From assembly GCF_016803135.1 (NCBI RefSeq), contig NZ_JAEVFE010000001.1:1-64000 (forward strand): a stretch of 64,000 bases of DNA. Reading direction: 5' to 3'. The notes below the pieces were generated by a model that worked only from the letters and a program-made list of their open reading frames with translations, was not told the origin of the DNA and made no database searches. This stretch comes from Altererythrobacter sp. C41. Its GTDB lineage: Bacteria > Pseudomonadota > Alphaproteobacteria > Sphingomonadales > Sphingomonadaceae. Position numbers and translations under genes: made by a program. Within the stretch, counting starts at the first letter, position 1, and every line of letters starts with the position of its first letter. Shown in pieces: positions 25,423 to 35,630 of the stretch.

Positions 25423-26073
25423 GTGGTGACGCTTCCGGTCCTCTACAGCTTCCGCCGCTGCCCGTACGCGATGCGTGCGCGGCTCGCGCTCGGCGTAAGC
25501 GGCACGACATGCGAGCTGCGCGAGGTCAAACTGTCGGACAAACCCGCGGCCCTGTGTGAGGCTTCGACCAAGGCGACCGTCCCGGTGATCGTCGAGCCCG
25601 GCGGCCGTGTAATCGACGAAAGCCTCGACATCATGCGCTGGGCGCTGGGCCGCTGCGATCCCGATAGCTGGCTGGAGCGGGACGACCCTGCTCTCATCGC
25701 GGTCAATGACGGGCCGTTCAAGCACGATCTCGACCGTTACAAGTACCCGGACCGGCACGGGAGCTACGCCGCAGCGCATCGCAGCGCGGGGCTTGCGTTC
25801 CTCGCCGAGCTGAACGCGCGGCTGGCAGAGAACGGCCAGCTCTGCGGCCGCGCGCCGGGTCTGGCCGACATGGCGATCGTGCCGTTTGTCCGGCAGTTCG
25901 CGGCGACCGATCGGACATGGTTTGCCGCACAACCTTTGCCGCACCTGCAAGCCTGGCTCGCGGGCCACCTGAATTCCGAACTCTTCGCTACGATCATGGT
26001 TCGCGAGAAGCCCTGGAAAGCGGGGGACGCACCTGTCCTGTTTCCGGGCCCGCCTCCACAAATCCGGCGTTAG
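25423..26073 (+). CDS. Glutathione S-transferase-like protein
   Basis: Starting at GTG 25423, the 216-residue protein begins with a thioredoxin-fold domain (VLYSFRRCPYAMRARLALGVSG) with the CPYA redox-type motif, then VPVIVEPGGRVIDESLDIMRWALG (the cis-Pro and Glu-Ser glutathione-binding segment), and an all-helical second domain (GRAPGLADMAIVPFVRQFA). This is the GST/GrxB fold. It lies 3 bases after trhO and is probably co-transcribed. The specific reaction is unknown. Confidence 0.82.
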   Translation: MVTLPVLYSFRRCPYAMRARLALGVSGTTCELREVKLSDKPAALCEASTKATVPVIVEPGGRVIDESLDIMRWALGRCDPDSWLERDDPALIAVNDGPFKHDLDRYKYPDRHGSYAAAHRSAGLAFLAELNARLAENGQLCGRAPGLADMAIVPFVRQFAATDRTWFAAQPLPHLQAWLAGHLNSELFATIMVREKPWKAGDAPVLFPGPPPQIRR

Positions 26074-26170
26074 GGCCTCAGAAGTCGAAGCTGGGCGATC
26101 GTTCGGAAGCCGCGTCGGCCCGCCTCGCCGGACAGCCGCCGGTCCCGACAAATGGCTTGCGCCTGATGCG

Positions 26171-26198
26171 CTACAAATGTAGCACGCTACAAATGTAG
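26171..26198. promoter_or_regulatory. Tandem BlaI/MecI-type operators
   Basis: The 12-mer CTACAAATGTAG occurs twice, at 26171-26182 and 26187-26198, separated by 4 bases. Each is a 5-bp perfect dyad (CTACA-AA-TGTAG) containing TACA-N2-TGTA, the core recognised by BlaI/MecI/CopY repressors. The pair ends 17 bases before the repressor gene's ATG. This supports autorepression of the whole operon with cooperative binding of two dimers. Confidence 0.82.
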
Positions 26199-26215
26199 TG
26201 CATGAGGTGATTCGC

Positions 26216-26593
26216 ATGTTGTCCAATCTTCCCCCGCGAGAGCGTCAGATCGTCGACATTCTCTACGAACGTGGGGCGTCGACAGTAGGGGAGATCGGCG
26301 AGGTGCTGGAGGACGAAATCTCCGGCTCCGCGATCCGCGCCATGCTCAAGCGGCTCGAGGGCAAGGGGTTTGTCGAACGCTCGCAGAGCGCTCGCGGGTT
26401 CGTCTACGCGCCCAGCTTGCCCGAGAAGGCGGCGCGCAAGTCCGCGCTGGGCCAGGTCGTGCGGGTGTTCTTCAACGGATCGCCGACCAGTGCGGCCGCA
26501 GCTCTGCTCGGCATGCAGGACAACCTCAGCACCGAAGAGCTGGACGAACTGGAGGAGCTGATCGCCCATGCGCGCAAGGGGAGGAATTCGTGA
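26216..26593 (+). CDS. BlaI/MecI/CopY-family transcriptional repressor
   Basis: The ATG at 26216 is chosen because GAGG lies 8 bases upstream; the GTG at 26198 would overlap the operator. The product has 125 residues. Residues 1-70 form the winged helix typical of BlaI (LPPRERQIVDILYERGASTVGEIGEVL, AIRAMLKRLEGKGFVERS), followed by the helical dimerisation tail with LSTEELDELEELI. It should bind the two palindromes just upstream and be inactivated, directly or indirectly, by the M56 sensor protease encoded next, whose start overlaps its stop. Confidence 0.9.
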   Translation: MLSNLPPRERQIVDILYERGASTVGEIGEVLEDEISGSAIRAMLKRLEGKGFVERSQSARGFVYAPSLPEKAARKSALGQVVRVFFNGSPTSAAAALLGMQDNLSTEELDELEELIAHARKGRNS

Positions 26594-28341
26594 TGCTGAC
26601 CGCTTCGCTCCTGGCCAGCCTGGCTTTGAAGTCGCTCGCGCTCGCCGCGCTCACGCTCGGCATTCTGAGGCTCGCGCGCGGTCGCACTCCGGCTGAGCGG
26701 TCGCTGATCGCGCATCTCGGCCTGCTTGCGATCCTGCTGCTGCCGATCGGAGCGATCCTGTTGCCCCAGTGGGCGCCGCTGCCACAGGATTTCTTCGCGT
26801 CGAACGAGGTAGCATCCGGGGCCACCGACGCCCCGATTACCCCGCGCACACTCGATATTCCGGCACCCGCCGTGGAAACCGCGACGGCGGCGCCATCTTT
26901 CGCGCCGCCAAGCCTCGCCGAGCTTGCGGTGTGGATATACGCCCTGCCGCTCGCGCTGATGTTCGCGATGATGGCGGTGGCGGTGTTCCGGCTGTTCGCC
27001 ATGCGACGGCGGGCCGAGGTGCTGGTCGACGGCGCCTGGCTGTCGGCGCTTGCCGAAGCGCAGCGTCGGATGGGATTCAAGCACGGCACCGCGCTGCTGG
27101 TCAGCGAGGAACTGCGTTCGCCGATAAGCTGGGGCGTGTTGCGCCCTACCATTCTCCTCGACCCCCGCGCGGTGTCAGCCGTTCGGGAAGCCGAGGCGAT
27201 CATCGCGCACGAACTGGCGCACGTCGCACGGCTGGACTGGGCCAAGCTCCTGATTGCGCGGCTCGCCTGCGCGCTGTTCTGGTTCAACCCGCTGGTCTGG
27301 CTGCTTGCCCGCGAGAGTCACCACTTGCGCGAGGAAGCGGCCGACGATGCCGTCCTGATGACCGATATCGCGGGTTCGGACTACGCCACGCTGCTGGTCA
27401 ACGCCGCCCGGCACGACAATCGCGCCGTGCTGATCGCCGCGCATGGCGTCGCGCCGGCCAGGAATTCCCTCAAACGCCGCGTGATCCGCGTGCTCGACGC
27501 GAATGCTTCGCGGGGGCCCGTCGGCACTGGTTGGGGGTTCCTCGGCCTTGTCTCGGTGCTGGCCATAGCCACGCCCCTGGCGGCCTTCACCACCGTCGCG
27601 GCCGAGCGCACACTGTCCGGAGCGACCACCGGCCATGCGGCGCGGACAGCGACGGTTGGAGAACATGATCCCGTTCAACTCGCCGGCGATGGACAGGCTG
27701 CAGTCAGCGCGGACGATCTGGTGAGCATGCGCGCGATGGACGTAACCCCCGCCGAGGTTGCCGAGATGCGCGAAAGTGGGGAGAGCTTCGATGCGGAGGA
27801 CGTCATCGCGGCCAAGGCCACCGGCGTTACGCCCGGCTATATGGCGGAGATGCGAAGCGTGCTCGGCCCGGCGGATACGGACGAACTCGTCGGCGCGCGT
27901 GCCGTCGGCGTCGATGCAGCATATGCCCGCGCCATGCGCGCCGCCGACGCCAGCGCCGATCTCGACGCGATCATCGGCGCCCGGGCGGTCGGACTCACGG
28001 CCGCTTACGTCCGAGAGCTTCGCGCCTACTTCCCCCGGGCCACGCTGGAAGAGCTGATCAGCATGCGAGCGGTCGGCGTCACCGGGAAGTTCGTGGAAGA
28101 CATGCGCGCCGCGGGCCTGAGCGTCGCGAGCCCGGACGACGTGATAAGCGTCCGCGCTGTGACGAGCCATCCTGGACCGCCTCCGGTTCCGCCACGCGGA
28201 CCGCACGCGATCTCCGTCTCGCCAACGGGCGCCACCGCTATCGCCGGACCGGGTGGGACTGTGAGCACCCACCGCACGGAAAACGGAACTTCGATGTCGG
28301 TCGTCCTCAGCAATACACGATCCGATCCGAGCGGCGACTAA
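26593..28341 (+). CDS. BlaR1-like M56 metallopeptidase sensor with C-terminal 28-residue repeats
   Basis: The ATG at 26593 overlaps the blaI stop (582 residues). Two N-terminal membrane segments, a third near residues 115-140 and a fourth near 315-335 surround a cytoplasmic zinc protease domain: IIAHELAHVARLDW is the HExxH site, and EEAADDAVL downstream supplies the expected third ligand Glu. Instead of BlaR1's penicillin-binding sensor domain, residues 371-523 are five exact 28-residue repeats plus a partial sixth (consensus DDLISMRAVGVTPAYVREMRAAG). A Pro-rich, low-complexity tail follows. It probably senses a periplasmic signal and relieves BlaI repression. The same repeat occurs in the secreted protein encoded next. 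Confidence 0.85.
   Translation: MLTASLLASLALKSLALAALTLGILRLARGRTPAERSLIAHLGLLAILLLPIGAILLPQWAPLPQDFFASNEVASGATDAPITPRTLDIPAPAVETATAAPSFAPPSLAELAVWIYALPLALMFAMMAVAVFRLFAMRRRAEVLVDGAWLSALAEAQRRMGFKHGTALLVSEELRSPISWGVLRPTILLDPRAVSAVREAEAIIAHELAHVARLDWAKLLIARLACALFWFNPLVWLLARESHHLREEAADDAVLMTDIAGSDYATLLVNAARHDNRAVLIAAHGVAPARNSLKRRVIRVLDANASRGPVGTGWGFLGLVSVLAIATPLAAFTTVAAERTLSGATTGHAARTATVGEHDPVQLAGDGQAAVSADDLVSMRAMDVTPAEVAEMRESGESFDAEDVIAAKATGVTPGYMAEMRSVLGPADTDELVGARAVGVDAAYARAMRAADASADLDAIIGARAVGLTAAYVRELRAYFPRATLEELISMRAVGVTGKFVEDMRAAGLSVASPDDVISVRAVTSHPGPPPVPPRGPHAISVSPTGATAIAGPGGTVSTHRTENGTSMSVVLSNTRSDPSGD
27703..28161 (+). repeat. 28-residue (84-bp) tandem repeats in the M56 sensor
   Basis: Five consecutive units of exactly 28 residues start at codons 27703, 27787, 27871, 27955 and 28039, with a partial sixth. 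Conserved positions are an acidic pair, Leu/Val-Ile, (Met/Ala)-Arg-Ala, Gly-Val-Thr, Tyr/Phe and Met/Leu-Arg-Ala. The pattern suggests paired short helices stacked as a solenoid in the periplasm. Confidence 0.85.
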
Positions 28342-28439
28342 CCGCCCCCCCGACGTCAAAAGCCTACCGAAACTTCGACAACGCCGGCCTTCGGCGAGCG
28401 CCTTCGCTCGTCCGCCACCGGCGCAGAAAGGAGCCTGCC

Positions 28440-29177
28440 ATGAAGATATTCTCCAAGTCTGTGGTCCTCGCAGCAGCGCTCATGCTCGGTTCTACCACGA
28501 CCACCCCGGGGTGGTCGCAGAGCGGCGGGGCCGAGCTGAGCGACATCGCATGGACCGTCTCGGACACGGCCAAGGGTGCGCCATCCCTGCGCATTCACCA
28601 TGAGCGCAGCAGCAGCACGTTTCCGCTCGACGGCCGGGAGCCCGATCTCGGGCCCGTTACAGCCGCACTTGGTTCATCGAACGAAGGTGCGGTCACGTTC
28701 GCGATCGATCGCGAACCGGGTGTGTTGACCTGTCGGGGCGCTCTGGATCGGCGCTACGAGGGAAGCGGCGACTGCGTCTTTGCCCCGAACGCGGCATTCG
28801 AAGCCGGCCTCGACGCGCGTGGCCTGGCGCCGAAGCGCAAGGAAGACCTGCTGACTTTGGCGCTGGTCGATGCGGATCTCGCATTGATCGACGGGCTGAC
28901 GCGGCAAGGCCTGGCTCCGCGTTCGACCAACGACGTGATCGCTGCTGCCGCGCTCGACGTGACACCAGGCTACGTCGCGGGTCTCCAATCGGCGGGTCTC
29001 GATCTCAAGTCGATCGACGATGCCGTCGCTTGCCGCGCGCTCGGTGTCGACGAAGCCTATGTCCGCGGAATCGTTGCCGCCGGCTACGAGCCCGATGCGC
29101 ACCAGCTGATCGCGATGAAGGCGACCGGGGTCACTCCCGAATACGCGCAGAAGATCAACGCGGCGGCGCGGAACTGA
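28440..29177 (+). CDS. Secreted protein with the same 28-29 residue repeats as the M56 sensor
   Basis: The 245-residue protein has a signal peptide (KIFSKSVVLAAALMLGSTTTTPGWSQ), a beta-rich N-terminal half with two Cys residues likely to form a disulfide (GVLTCRGALDRRYEGSGDCVFAP), and a C-terminal half (from about residue 130) of four repeats such as RSTNDVIAAAALDVTPGYVAGLQSAGLD and SIDDAVACRALGVDEAYVRGIVAAGYE. No enzyme motif is visible. Because the repeat is shared with the sensor domain of the preceding protease, it may be a ligand, decoy or feedback partner of that sensor in the periplasm. The function is an inference; I recognise the architecture only as recurring next to BlaR1-like genes. 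Confidence 0.75.
   Translation: MKIFSKSVVLAAALMLGSTTTTPGWSQSGGAELSDIAWTVSDTAKGAPSLRIHHERSSSTFPLDGREPDLGPVTAALGSSNEGAVTFAIDREPGVLTCRGALDRRYEGSGDCVFAPNAAFEAGLDARGLAPKRKEDLLTLALVDADLALIDGLTRQGLAPRSTNDVIAAAALDVTPGYVAGLQSAGLDLKSIDDAVACRALGVDEAYVRGIVAAGYEPDAHQLIAMKATGVTPEYAQKINAAARN
28830..29174 (+). repeat. 28-29 residue repeats in the secreted partner protein
   Basis: Four units beginning near codons 28830, 28914, 29001 and 29088 follow the consensus seen in the sensor: acidic/Asn-Asp, Leu/Val-Ile-Ala, Ala-Leu-Gly/Asp-Val, Tyr-Val, Ala-Gly. The last is ATGVTPEYAQKINAA. Confidence 0.75.
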
Positions 29178-29191
29178 AGGGGAGAGGGCAG

Positions 29192-31279
29192 ATGAAAGCA
29201 CTCATCGGGGTCGCGGCGATCGCGTTGCTCCGCGCATGGCCGGCCTGCGCGCAGGATCCGCCCGAAAGCGGCGACGCCCCTGCGCCCGACGCGCAGCCGG
29301 CCGCGTCCGCGCCCCGGTCCGGGCAGGTCTACACCCGGGCCGACTTCGTCCGCTACGCGCCCAAGAACGCGTACGACATGCTGAGCCAGGTCCCCGGGTT
29401 CACGATCCGCGACAGCGAGCAGTTGCGCGGTCTGGGCCAGGCAACGGGCAACGTCCTGTTCAACGGCCAGCGGCCGTCGAGCAAGTCCGATACGCTCGAA
29501 ACGCAGCTCACCCGCATTCCCGCCGACAATGTCGAGCGCATCGAAATTCTCGACGGTGCCACGCTCGACATTCCGGGCCTTTCGGGGCAGGTCGCCAACA
29601 TCGTGTTCAAGGCCGACAGCTTTTCCGGCCAGTTCTCGTGGAAACCGGAATTTCGCGCCCACTATACCGACCCGCTGTTCACGCGCGGCGACGTGTCGGT
29701 CAGCGGCCGCAGCGGAGCGATCGAATACGAAGTCGGGCTCAACAACGACGAGTCCGCGCGCAGCGGCGCAGGCGGGGGCACGCTCATCTACGACGCCGCC
29801 GGCGCTGTGACAGAGCGGCGCTTCGAGATCTGGAACACGCATTACGACACGCCGAAGCTTTCGGGCAAGGTGACCTGGGACGGCCCGGGCACCAGCGTCG
29901 GTCACGTCAATGCACACTACCAGCGCATCTACGACCGCTACGACGAAGTCGGCGAGCGAACCGGTCCCGGCTTGCCCGACCGTTTCCGCATTTTCCGCGA
30001 GCGCAACGATAGCTGGAACTACGAACTGGGCGGCGATTACGAGTTCGCTCTGGGGCCGGGACGGCTCAAGGCGATCGGCATCAGGCGCTTCAGCCACGAA
30101 CCTTATCTGCAGGAGGCGATCACCAGCTTCGCCGACGGTTCGGCGGATGTCGGCGACCGCTTCACCCAGACCGGCGATCTGGGCGAGACCATCGCGCGCG
30201 GCGAATACAGCTGGAAGATGCTCGGCGGGGACTGGCAGCTTTCGGGCGAAGCTGCGTTCAACACGCTGGAGAACGTCGCGGGCCTGTTTACGCTCGACCC
30301 CACGGGCGAATTCGTCGAGATCCCGTTCCCCGAAGGCAGCGGCGGCGTGAGCGAGGACCGCTACGAGGGACTGCTCAGCTTCGGCCGCAAGCTCACCCCC
30401 ACGCTGTCGTTCCAGCTCGTCGGCGGTGCCGAGCATTCGACCATTGCGCAGACCGGATCGAACGGTCTGACGCGCAGCTTCTTCCGGCCCAAGGGTTCGC
30501 TCTCGCTGGCCTGGACGCCGAGCGACGACTTCGACGTGGCGCTCAAGATCCGCCGGCGCGTGCTCCAGCTTTCGTTCTACGATTTCCTCGCGCGCGCCTT
30601 CCTCAACGATGGGAACGCGAACTCGGGGAACAACGACCTGCGCCCCCAGCAGGACTGGAGCTACGAGGCGGAGATCAACAAGAAGTTGGGCGCCTGGGGA
30701 TCGACCCAGTTGCGCCTGATCTACCGGGACGTCGAAGACTATGTCGACGTGATCCCGGTCGACGGCGGTGAGTCCGTCGGGAACATCGCGAAGTCCTGGG
30801 CGGCGGCGGTCGTCTGGACGAGCACGATCAATCTCGACCCCGCCGGCCTGAAAGGGGTGAAGCTCGACACCAGCGTCCTCTACCAGGGCTCGCGGCTGCG
30901 TGATCCGTTCACCGGGGAATCGCGCCAGTGGAGCGGCTTCACGGACACCGAGGCGAGTATCGCCTTGCGGCACGACATTCCGGGCAGCAACTGGGCCTGG
31001 GGCGGGGCGGCCGACTACTCGCACAATCAGCCCAACTATCGCAGCAATCAGGTCGACCGCGTCTGGGAAGGCCCGAGCTTCGCGTCGCTGTTCGTCGAGA
31101 ACAAGGACGTGTTCGGCCTGACGGTGCGCGCGCAAGTCGGCAATATCCTCAACGCCCGGTCCCGGCGCCACAGGGTGGTATATGGCGGCCTACGAGGCGA
31201 GACGCCGATCACCTCGATCGAGGAGCGGGACAGGCTGATCGGCCCGATCTTCTCGTTCTCGGTGCGAGGAAAGTTCTGA
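29192..31279 (+). CDS. TonB-dependent receptor of the BlaI/M56 operon
   Basis: The ATG at 29192 follows GGGGAGAGGGCAG, a good ribosome-binding site, so the longer upstream frame is rejected; the product has 695 residues. It has a signal peptide (KALIGVAAIALLRAWPACAQ), a plug with AYDMLSQVPGFTIRD, NVLFNGQRPSSKSDTLETQLTRIPADNVERIEIL, and a barrel ending in Phe (FSFSVRGKF). The plug type resembles receptors whose loops carry peptides or polyphenol-like ligands, but the cargo is unknown. It lies 14 bases after the repeat protein, which places outer-membrane import under the BlaI-type repressor. Confidence 0.87.
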   Translation: MKALIGVAAIALLRAWPACAQDPPESGDAPAPDAQPAASAPRSGQVYTRADFVRYAPKNAYDMLSQVPGFTIRDSEQLRGLGQATGNVLFNGQRPSSKSDTLETQLTRIPADNVERIEILDGATLDIPGLSGQVANIVFKADSFSGQFSWKPEFRAHYTDPLFTRGDVSVSGRSGAIEYEVGLNNDESARSGAGGGTLIYDAAGAVTERRFEIWNTHYDTPKLSGKVTWDGPGTSVGHVNAHYQRIYDRYDEVGERTGPGLPDRFRIFRERNDSWNYELGGDYEFALGPGRLKAIGIRRFSHEPYLQEAITSFADGSADVGDRFTQTGDLGETIARGEYSWKMLGGDWQLSGEAAFNTLENVAGLFTLDPTGEFVEIPFPEGSGGVSEDRYEGLLSFGRKLTPTLSFQLVGGAEHSTIAQTGSNGLTRSFFRPKGSLSLAWTPSDDFDVALKIRRRVLQLSFYDFLARAFLNDGNANSGNNDLRPQQDWSYEAEINKKLGAWGSTQLRLIYRDVEDYVDVIPVDGGESVGNIAKSWAAAVVWTSTINLDPAGLKGVKLDTSVLYQGSRLRDPFTGESRQWSGFTDTEASIALRHDIPGSNWAWGGAADYSHNQPNYRSNQVDRVWEGPSFASLFVENKDVFGLTVRAQVGNILNARSRRHRVVYGGLRGETPITSIEERDRLIGPIFSFSVRGKF

Positions 31280-31307
31280 CCGAAAGGCGCAAGCCAGGGA
31301 GCGCAAG

Positions 31308-32453
31308 ATGAGCGAACTCACAACTTCGCCGGCCGGCGTCGCGGCCCCGCGAGAGTCAGAGCCTGATACGCGCCCGCTCCGTAGGGCGGCAGCCGTGTTC
31401 TGGCCCATAATCTTGATGCTGATACTCATGGCGAATGCGCCGGCGTCCGCCCGCGACGCGAGTTCGCTGCCGTGGAGCGCAGCGCCTTCCACTGCCCTCG
31501 TCAGCGAAAGCCGGACCTTTCGCAGCGGTGATGCCACGCTCGCCGGAACGCTTTATCTTCCGGAGGGAGGACAAGCCCTGGCAGCCGTGGTCGTCACGCA
31601 CAGCGCCTCGAAACCGCTGCGCGATGCGGCGCTCTACCGACACCTGACGGAGATGCTGCCCCCACTCGGAATCGCGGTGCTGACCTACGACCGGCGCGGC
31701 AGCGGACGGTCGGGCGGAAGCTTGAAAGACAGCGATTACGCCATGCTCGCCGACGATGCGATCGCAGCCGTACGGATGCTCAAGGCCGACCCGCGGATAG
31801 ACCCGAAGCGGATCGGTGTCTGGGGCTTGAGCCAGGGCGGCTGGCTGTCGCTGCTTGCGGCCGCGCGCAGCCCGGATGTGCGTTTCGTCGTGTCGATCTC
31901 GGCACCCGTTGTGACCTCCGACGTGCAGATGATGTTCCGGTCGGAGAACAGCATGCGGATCAACGGATATTCGGACGCCGAGATCCATCAAATGCGCGCA
32001 ATGCGCCTGGCGGTGGATGATTACATGCGCGGGACGGGCGACCGTGCGGTTGCGCAGGCGCTCGTCGACGCGGCCAAGGACGAGCCGTGGTTCGATCTGC
32101 TCTACATGGGCAAAACCGTCGGCGATCGAGCGACATCGCGCTGGCGCAAGGAGATCGAGTACGATCCGCTGCCGACGCTGGATCAGGTCGATGTACCGGC
32201 GCTGATCCTGTTCGGCGGCAACGATCCGGTGGTGCCGGTGGCGACGTCGGTCGCGCGGATCGATGCCCGGCGAGCTCCAAGCCTCACGGTGCGGGTGATC
32301 GCGGGCGCGGACCACCACATGGCCACATCGATGACTCCGAAGGCACAGATGGATCCCGCCCAATCGCAATGGGCCCGGCCCGAAGCGGCGGAATATTTCG
32401 TGATATTGGCAAGCTGGATGACCGACCGGGCGATCGCGAACGTGCCGAAGTGA
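31308..32453 (+). CDS. Alpha/beta hydrolase, secreted or membrane-anchored
   Basis: The 381-residue protein has a membrane segment or uncleaved signal at residues 27-45 (AAAVFWPIILMLILMANAPASA). The hydrolase domain carries the oxyanion region VVVTHSASKPLRD, YDRRGSGRSGG, the nucleophile elbow GLSQGGW, the acid FGGNDPVVP and the catalytic His in AGADHHMA. This is the dienelactone hydrolase/acyl-peptidase-like branch that cleaves esters or amides. It follows the TonB receptor by 28 bases and probably processes the imported ligand in the periplasm, completing the operon. Substrate unknown. Confidence 0.82.
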   Translation: MSELTTSPAGVAAPRESEPDTRPLRRAAAVFWPIILMLILMANAPASARDASSLPWSAAPSTALVSESRTFRSGDATLAGTLYLPEGGQALAAVVVTHSASKPLRDAALYRHLTEMLPPLGIAVLTYDRRGSGRSGGSLKDSDYAMLADDAIAAVRMLKADPRIDPKRIGVWGLSQGGWLSLLAAARSPDVRFVVSISAPVVTSDVQMMFRSENSMRINGYSDAEIHQMRAMRLAVDDYMRGTGDRAVAQALVDAAKDEPWFDLLYMGKTVGDRATSRWRKEIEYDPLPTLDQVDVPALILFGGNDPVVPVATSVARIDARRAPSLTVRVIAGADHHMATSMTPKAQMDPAQSQWARPEAAEYFVILASWMTDRAIANVPK

Positions 32454-33401
32454 TCAGTGCGCGGCGACCACCGCGTCCTGCCGCTTCTCCGGCCGAATGT
32501 AGATGGAGGAGAAGCAAGGTGACATCTCCTTCAATTGCGCCTCGATCTGCTCGATGAGCCGTTCGCCTTCTCCCATCGGAATCTGATCGTCGAAGTCCGC
32601 GCTGACGGCCACGAATATCGCGTCGGGCGCGGTATGAATGGTCCGGACGTGATTGACGCTGGTGATGTTCGGATGACTTTCCAGCACGGCGCGTATCCGG
32701 CGGACCAGGGCCGGATCGGCGCTCTCACCGATGATCAGGCCCTTGGCCTCACGCGCGAGGAGGAGAGCCACGCCGGTGAGGACGAGGCCGATCAGGATCG
32801 ACGCCAGCCCGTCGATCCGCGGGTCGCCGAGGTGATGGCTGGCCCAGACTCCTGCCGCCGCGATGACGAGGCCGACAAGTGCCGCGCTGTCTTCGAACAG
32901 CACCACGAAATGGCCGGGATCCTTGGAGCCCACGAGCGATCGCCACCAACCGGCGGGATGCGGCCGGGCGGCAAATTCGCGCACTGCGATCGCCCACGAT
33001 CCTCCCTCGAGCAGGAAGGCGACGCCCAGCACCACGTAATTGATGGTCGGATCGCGGAGCGGTTCGGGGTCCATGTAATGCATGGCCCCTTCGTAGATCG
33101 AAACGCCCGCGCCCACCGCGAAGATCAGCATAGCGACGACGAATGCCCAGAAGTAGAGCTCCCGCCCGTAGCCGAACGGATGCATCCGGTCCGGCGCTCG
33201 CTTCGCGCGGCTCTGCCCGTAAAGCAGAAGAACCTGGTTGCCGCTGTCGACGAGTGAGTGAACGCCCTCCGTCAGCATCGATGACGAGCCGGTGATCGCG
33301 GCGGCGATGAACTTGGCAACGGCGATCCCGAGATTGGCCGCGAGTGCGCCGTAAAGAACGATGTTGTCCTTGAAGTGGGCCGATCGCGGTCGCCGGGTCA
33401 C
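32454..33401 (-). CDS. Cation diffusion facilitator family transporter
   Basis: The GTG at 33399-33401 is preceded by AGAGG at 7-8 bases and gives 315 residues; the longer open frame is antisense overlap with no similarity. The membrane part has the metal motif SMLTEGVHSLVDSGNQVLLL and FVVLFEDSAALVGLVIAA, and the C-terminal cytoplasmic domain (SHPNITSVNHVRTIHTAPDAIFVAVSADFDD) has the ferredoxin-like CDF fold. It probably exports Zn, Fe or Mn from the cytoplasm; the residue pattern differs from the DmeF gene at 18556. It is 47 bases downstream of wrbA. Confidence 0.85.
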   Translation of the reverse strand: MTRRPRSAHFKDNIVLYGALAANLGIAVAKFIAAAITGSSSMLTEGVHSLVDSGNQVLLLYGQSRAKRAPDRMHPFGYGRELYFWAFVVAMLIFAVGAGVSIYEGAMHYMDPEPLRDPTINYVVLGVAFLLEGGSWAIAVREFAARPHPAGWWRSLVGSKDPGHFVVLFEDSAALVGLVIAAAGVWASHHLGDPRIDGLASILIGLVLTGVALLLAREAKGLIIGESADPALVRRIRAVLESHPNITSVNHVRTIHTAPDAIFVAVSADFDDQIPMGEGERLIEQIEAQLKEMSPCFSSIYIRPEKRQDAVVAAH

Positions 33402-33448
33402 GCCAAGTCCTCTATCACCGTTCGGGAACGGCGGGCTTCCGGCGCGCC

Positions 33449-34051
33449 TCACCCATGCAGCTTGCCCGCAATCTCGGCGACCAGGCGGCCCTGGAATCTT
33501 GCGCCTTCGAGTTCGTTTTCGCTCGGCTGGCGCGAGCCGTCGCCGCCCGCGATGGTCGTCGCACCATAGGGGGCGCCGCCGGTGATCTCGTCGAGCGTCA
33601 TTTGTCCGGCGAAGCTGTAGGGCAGGCCCACGCAAACCATGCCGAGATGCATCAGGTTCGTGTGGATCGCCATGAGAGTCGTTTCCTGCCCGCCGTGCTG
33701 GGTGGCAGTTGAAGTAAATGCCGACCCCACCTTTCCGTTCAGCGCGCCGCTCGCCCAGAGGCCGCCGGTCTGATCGAGGAAGTTCGCCATTTGTGATGCC
33801 ATACGGCCGTAACGGGTACCGACGCCGATGATGATCGCGTCGTAGGTCGGCAGGTCGTCGACCCGCGCGATCGGCGCCTCCTGATCGAGCTTGTAGCCGG
33901 CGTTTCGCGCGACTTCTTCCGGCACCAGTTCGGGCACCCGGCGAATATCGACCTCGGCGCCCTCCACCGAACGCGCACCTTCGGCCATGGCTTTCGCCAT
34001 CGTTTCGACGTGGCCGTATGTGGAGTGATAGAGCACGAGAATCCGGGGCAT
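33449..34051 (-). CDS. wrbA: NAD(P)H:quinone oxidoreductase WrbA
   Basis: The start at [19 protein letters not shown] gives 200 residues, the family length. The flavodoxin-like FMN loop is [11 protein letters not shown], and [39 protein letters not shown] and [23 protein letters not shown] are the WrbA-specific blocks around FMN. The enzyme performs two-electron reduction of quinones with NAD(P)H in the cytoplasm and protects against redox cycling. It is divergent from gdhA, with 215 bases between the chosen start codons. Confidence 0.94.
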   Translation of the reverse strand: MPRILVLYHSTYGHVETMAKAMAEGARSVEGAEVDIRRVPELVPEEVARNAGYKLDQEAPIARVDDLPTYDAIIIGVGTRYGRMASQMANFLDQTGGLWASGALNGKVGSAFTSTATQHGGQETTLMAIHTNLMHLGMVCVGLPYSFAGQMTLDEITGGAPYGATTIAGGDGSRQPSENELEGARFQGRLVAEIAGKLHG

Positions 34052-34113
34052 CGTTTCATCCTTCCTGAAGACGTGTCGCAAACCGGTGACCTGCCCTCAA
34101 CGCGCTGCGCTGA

Positions 34114-35610
<1,497 letters not shown>

Positions 35611-35630
35611 CGACCTGCCCCGGTGGCTGG

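Noticed and set aside
29084-31171. 695-codon open frame on the minus strand
   Set aside because: Antisense to the third TonB receptor; no domain and shadow-like composition.
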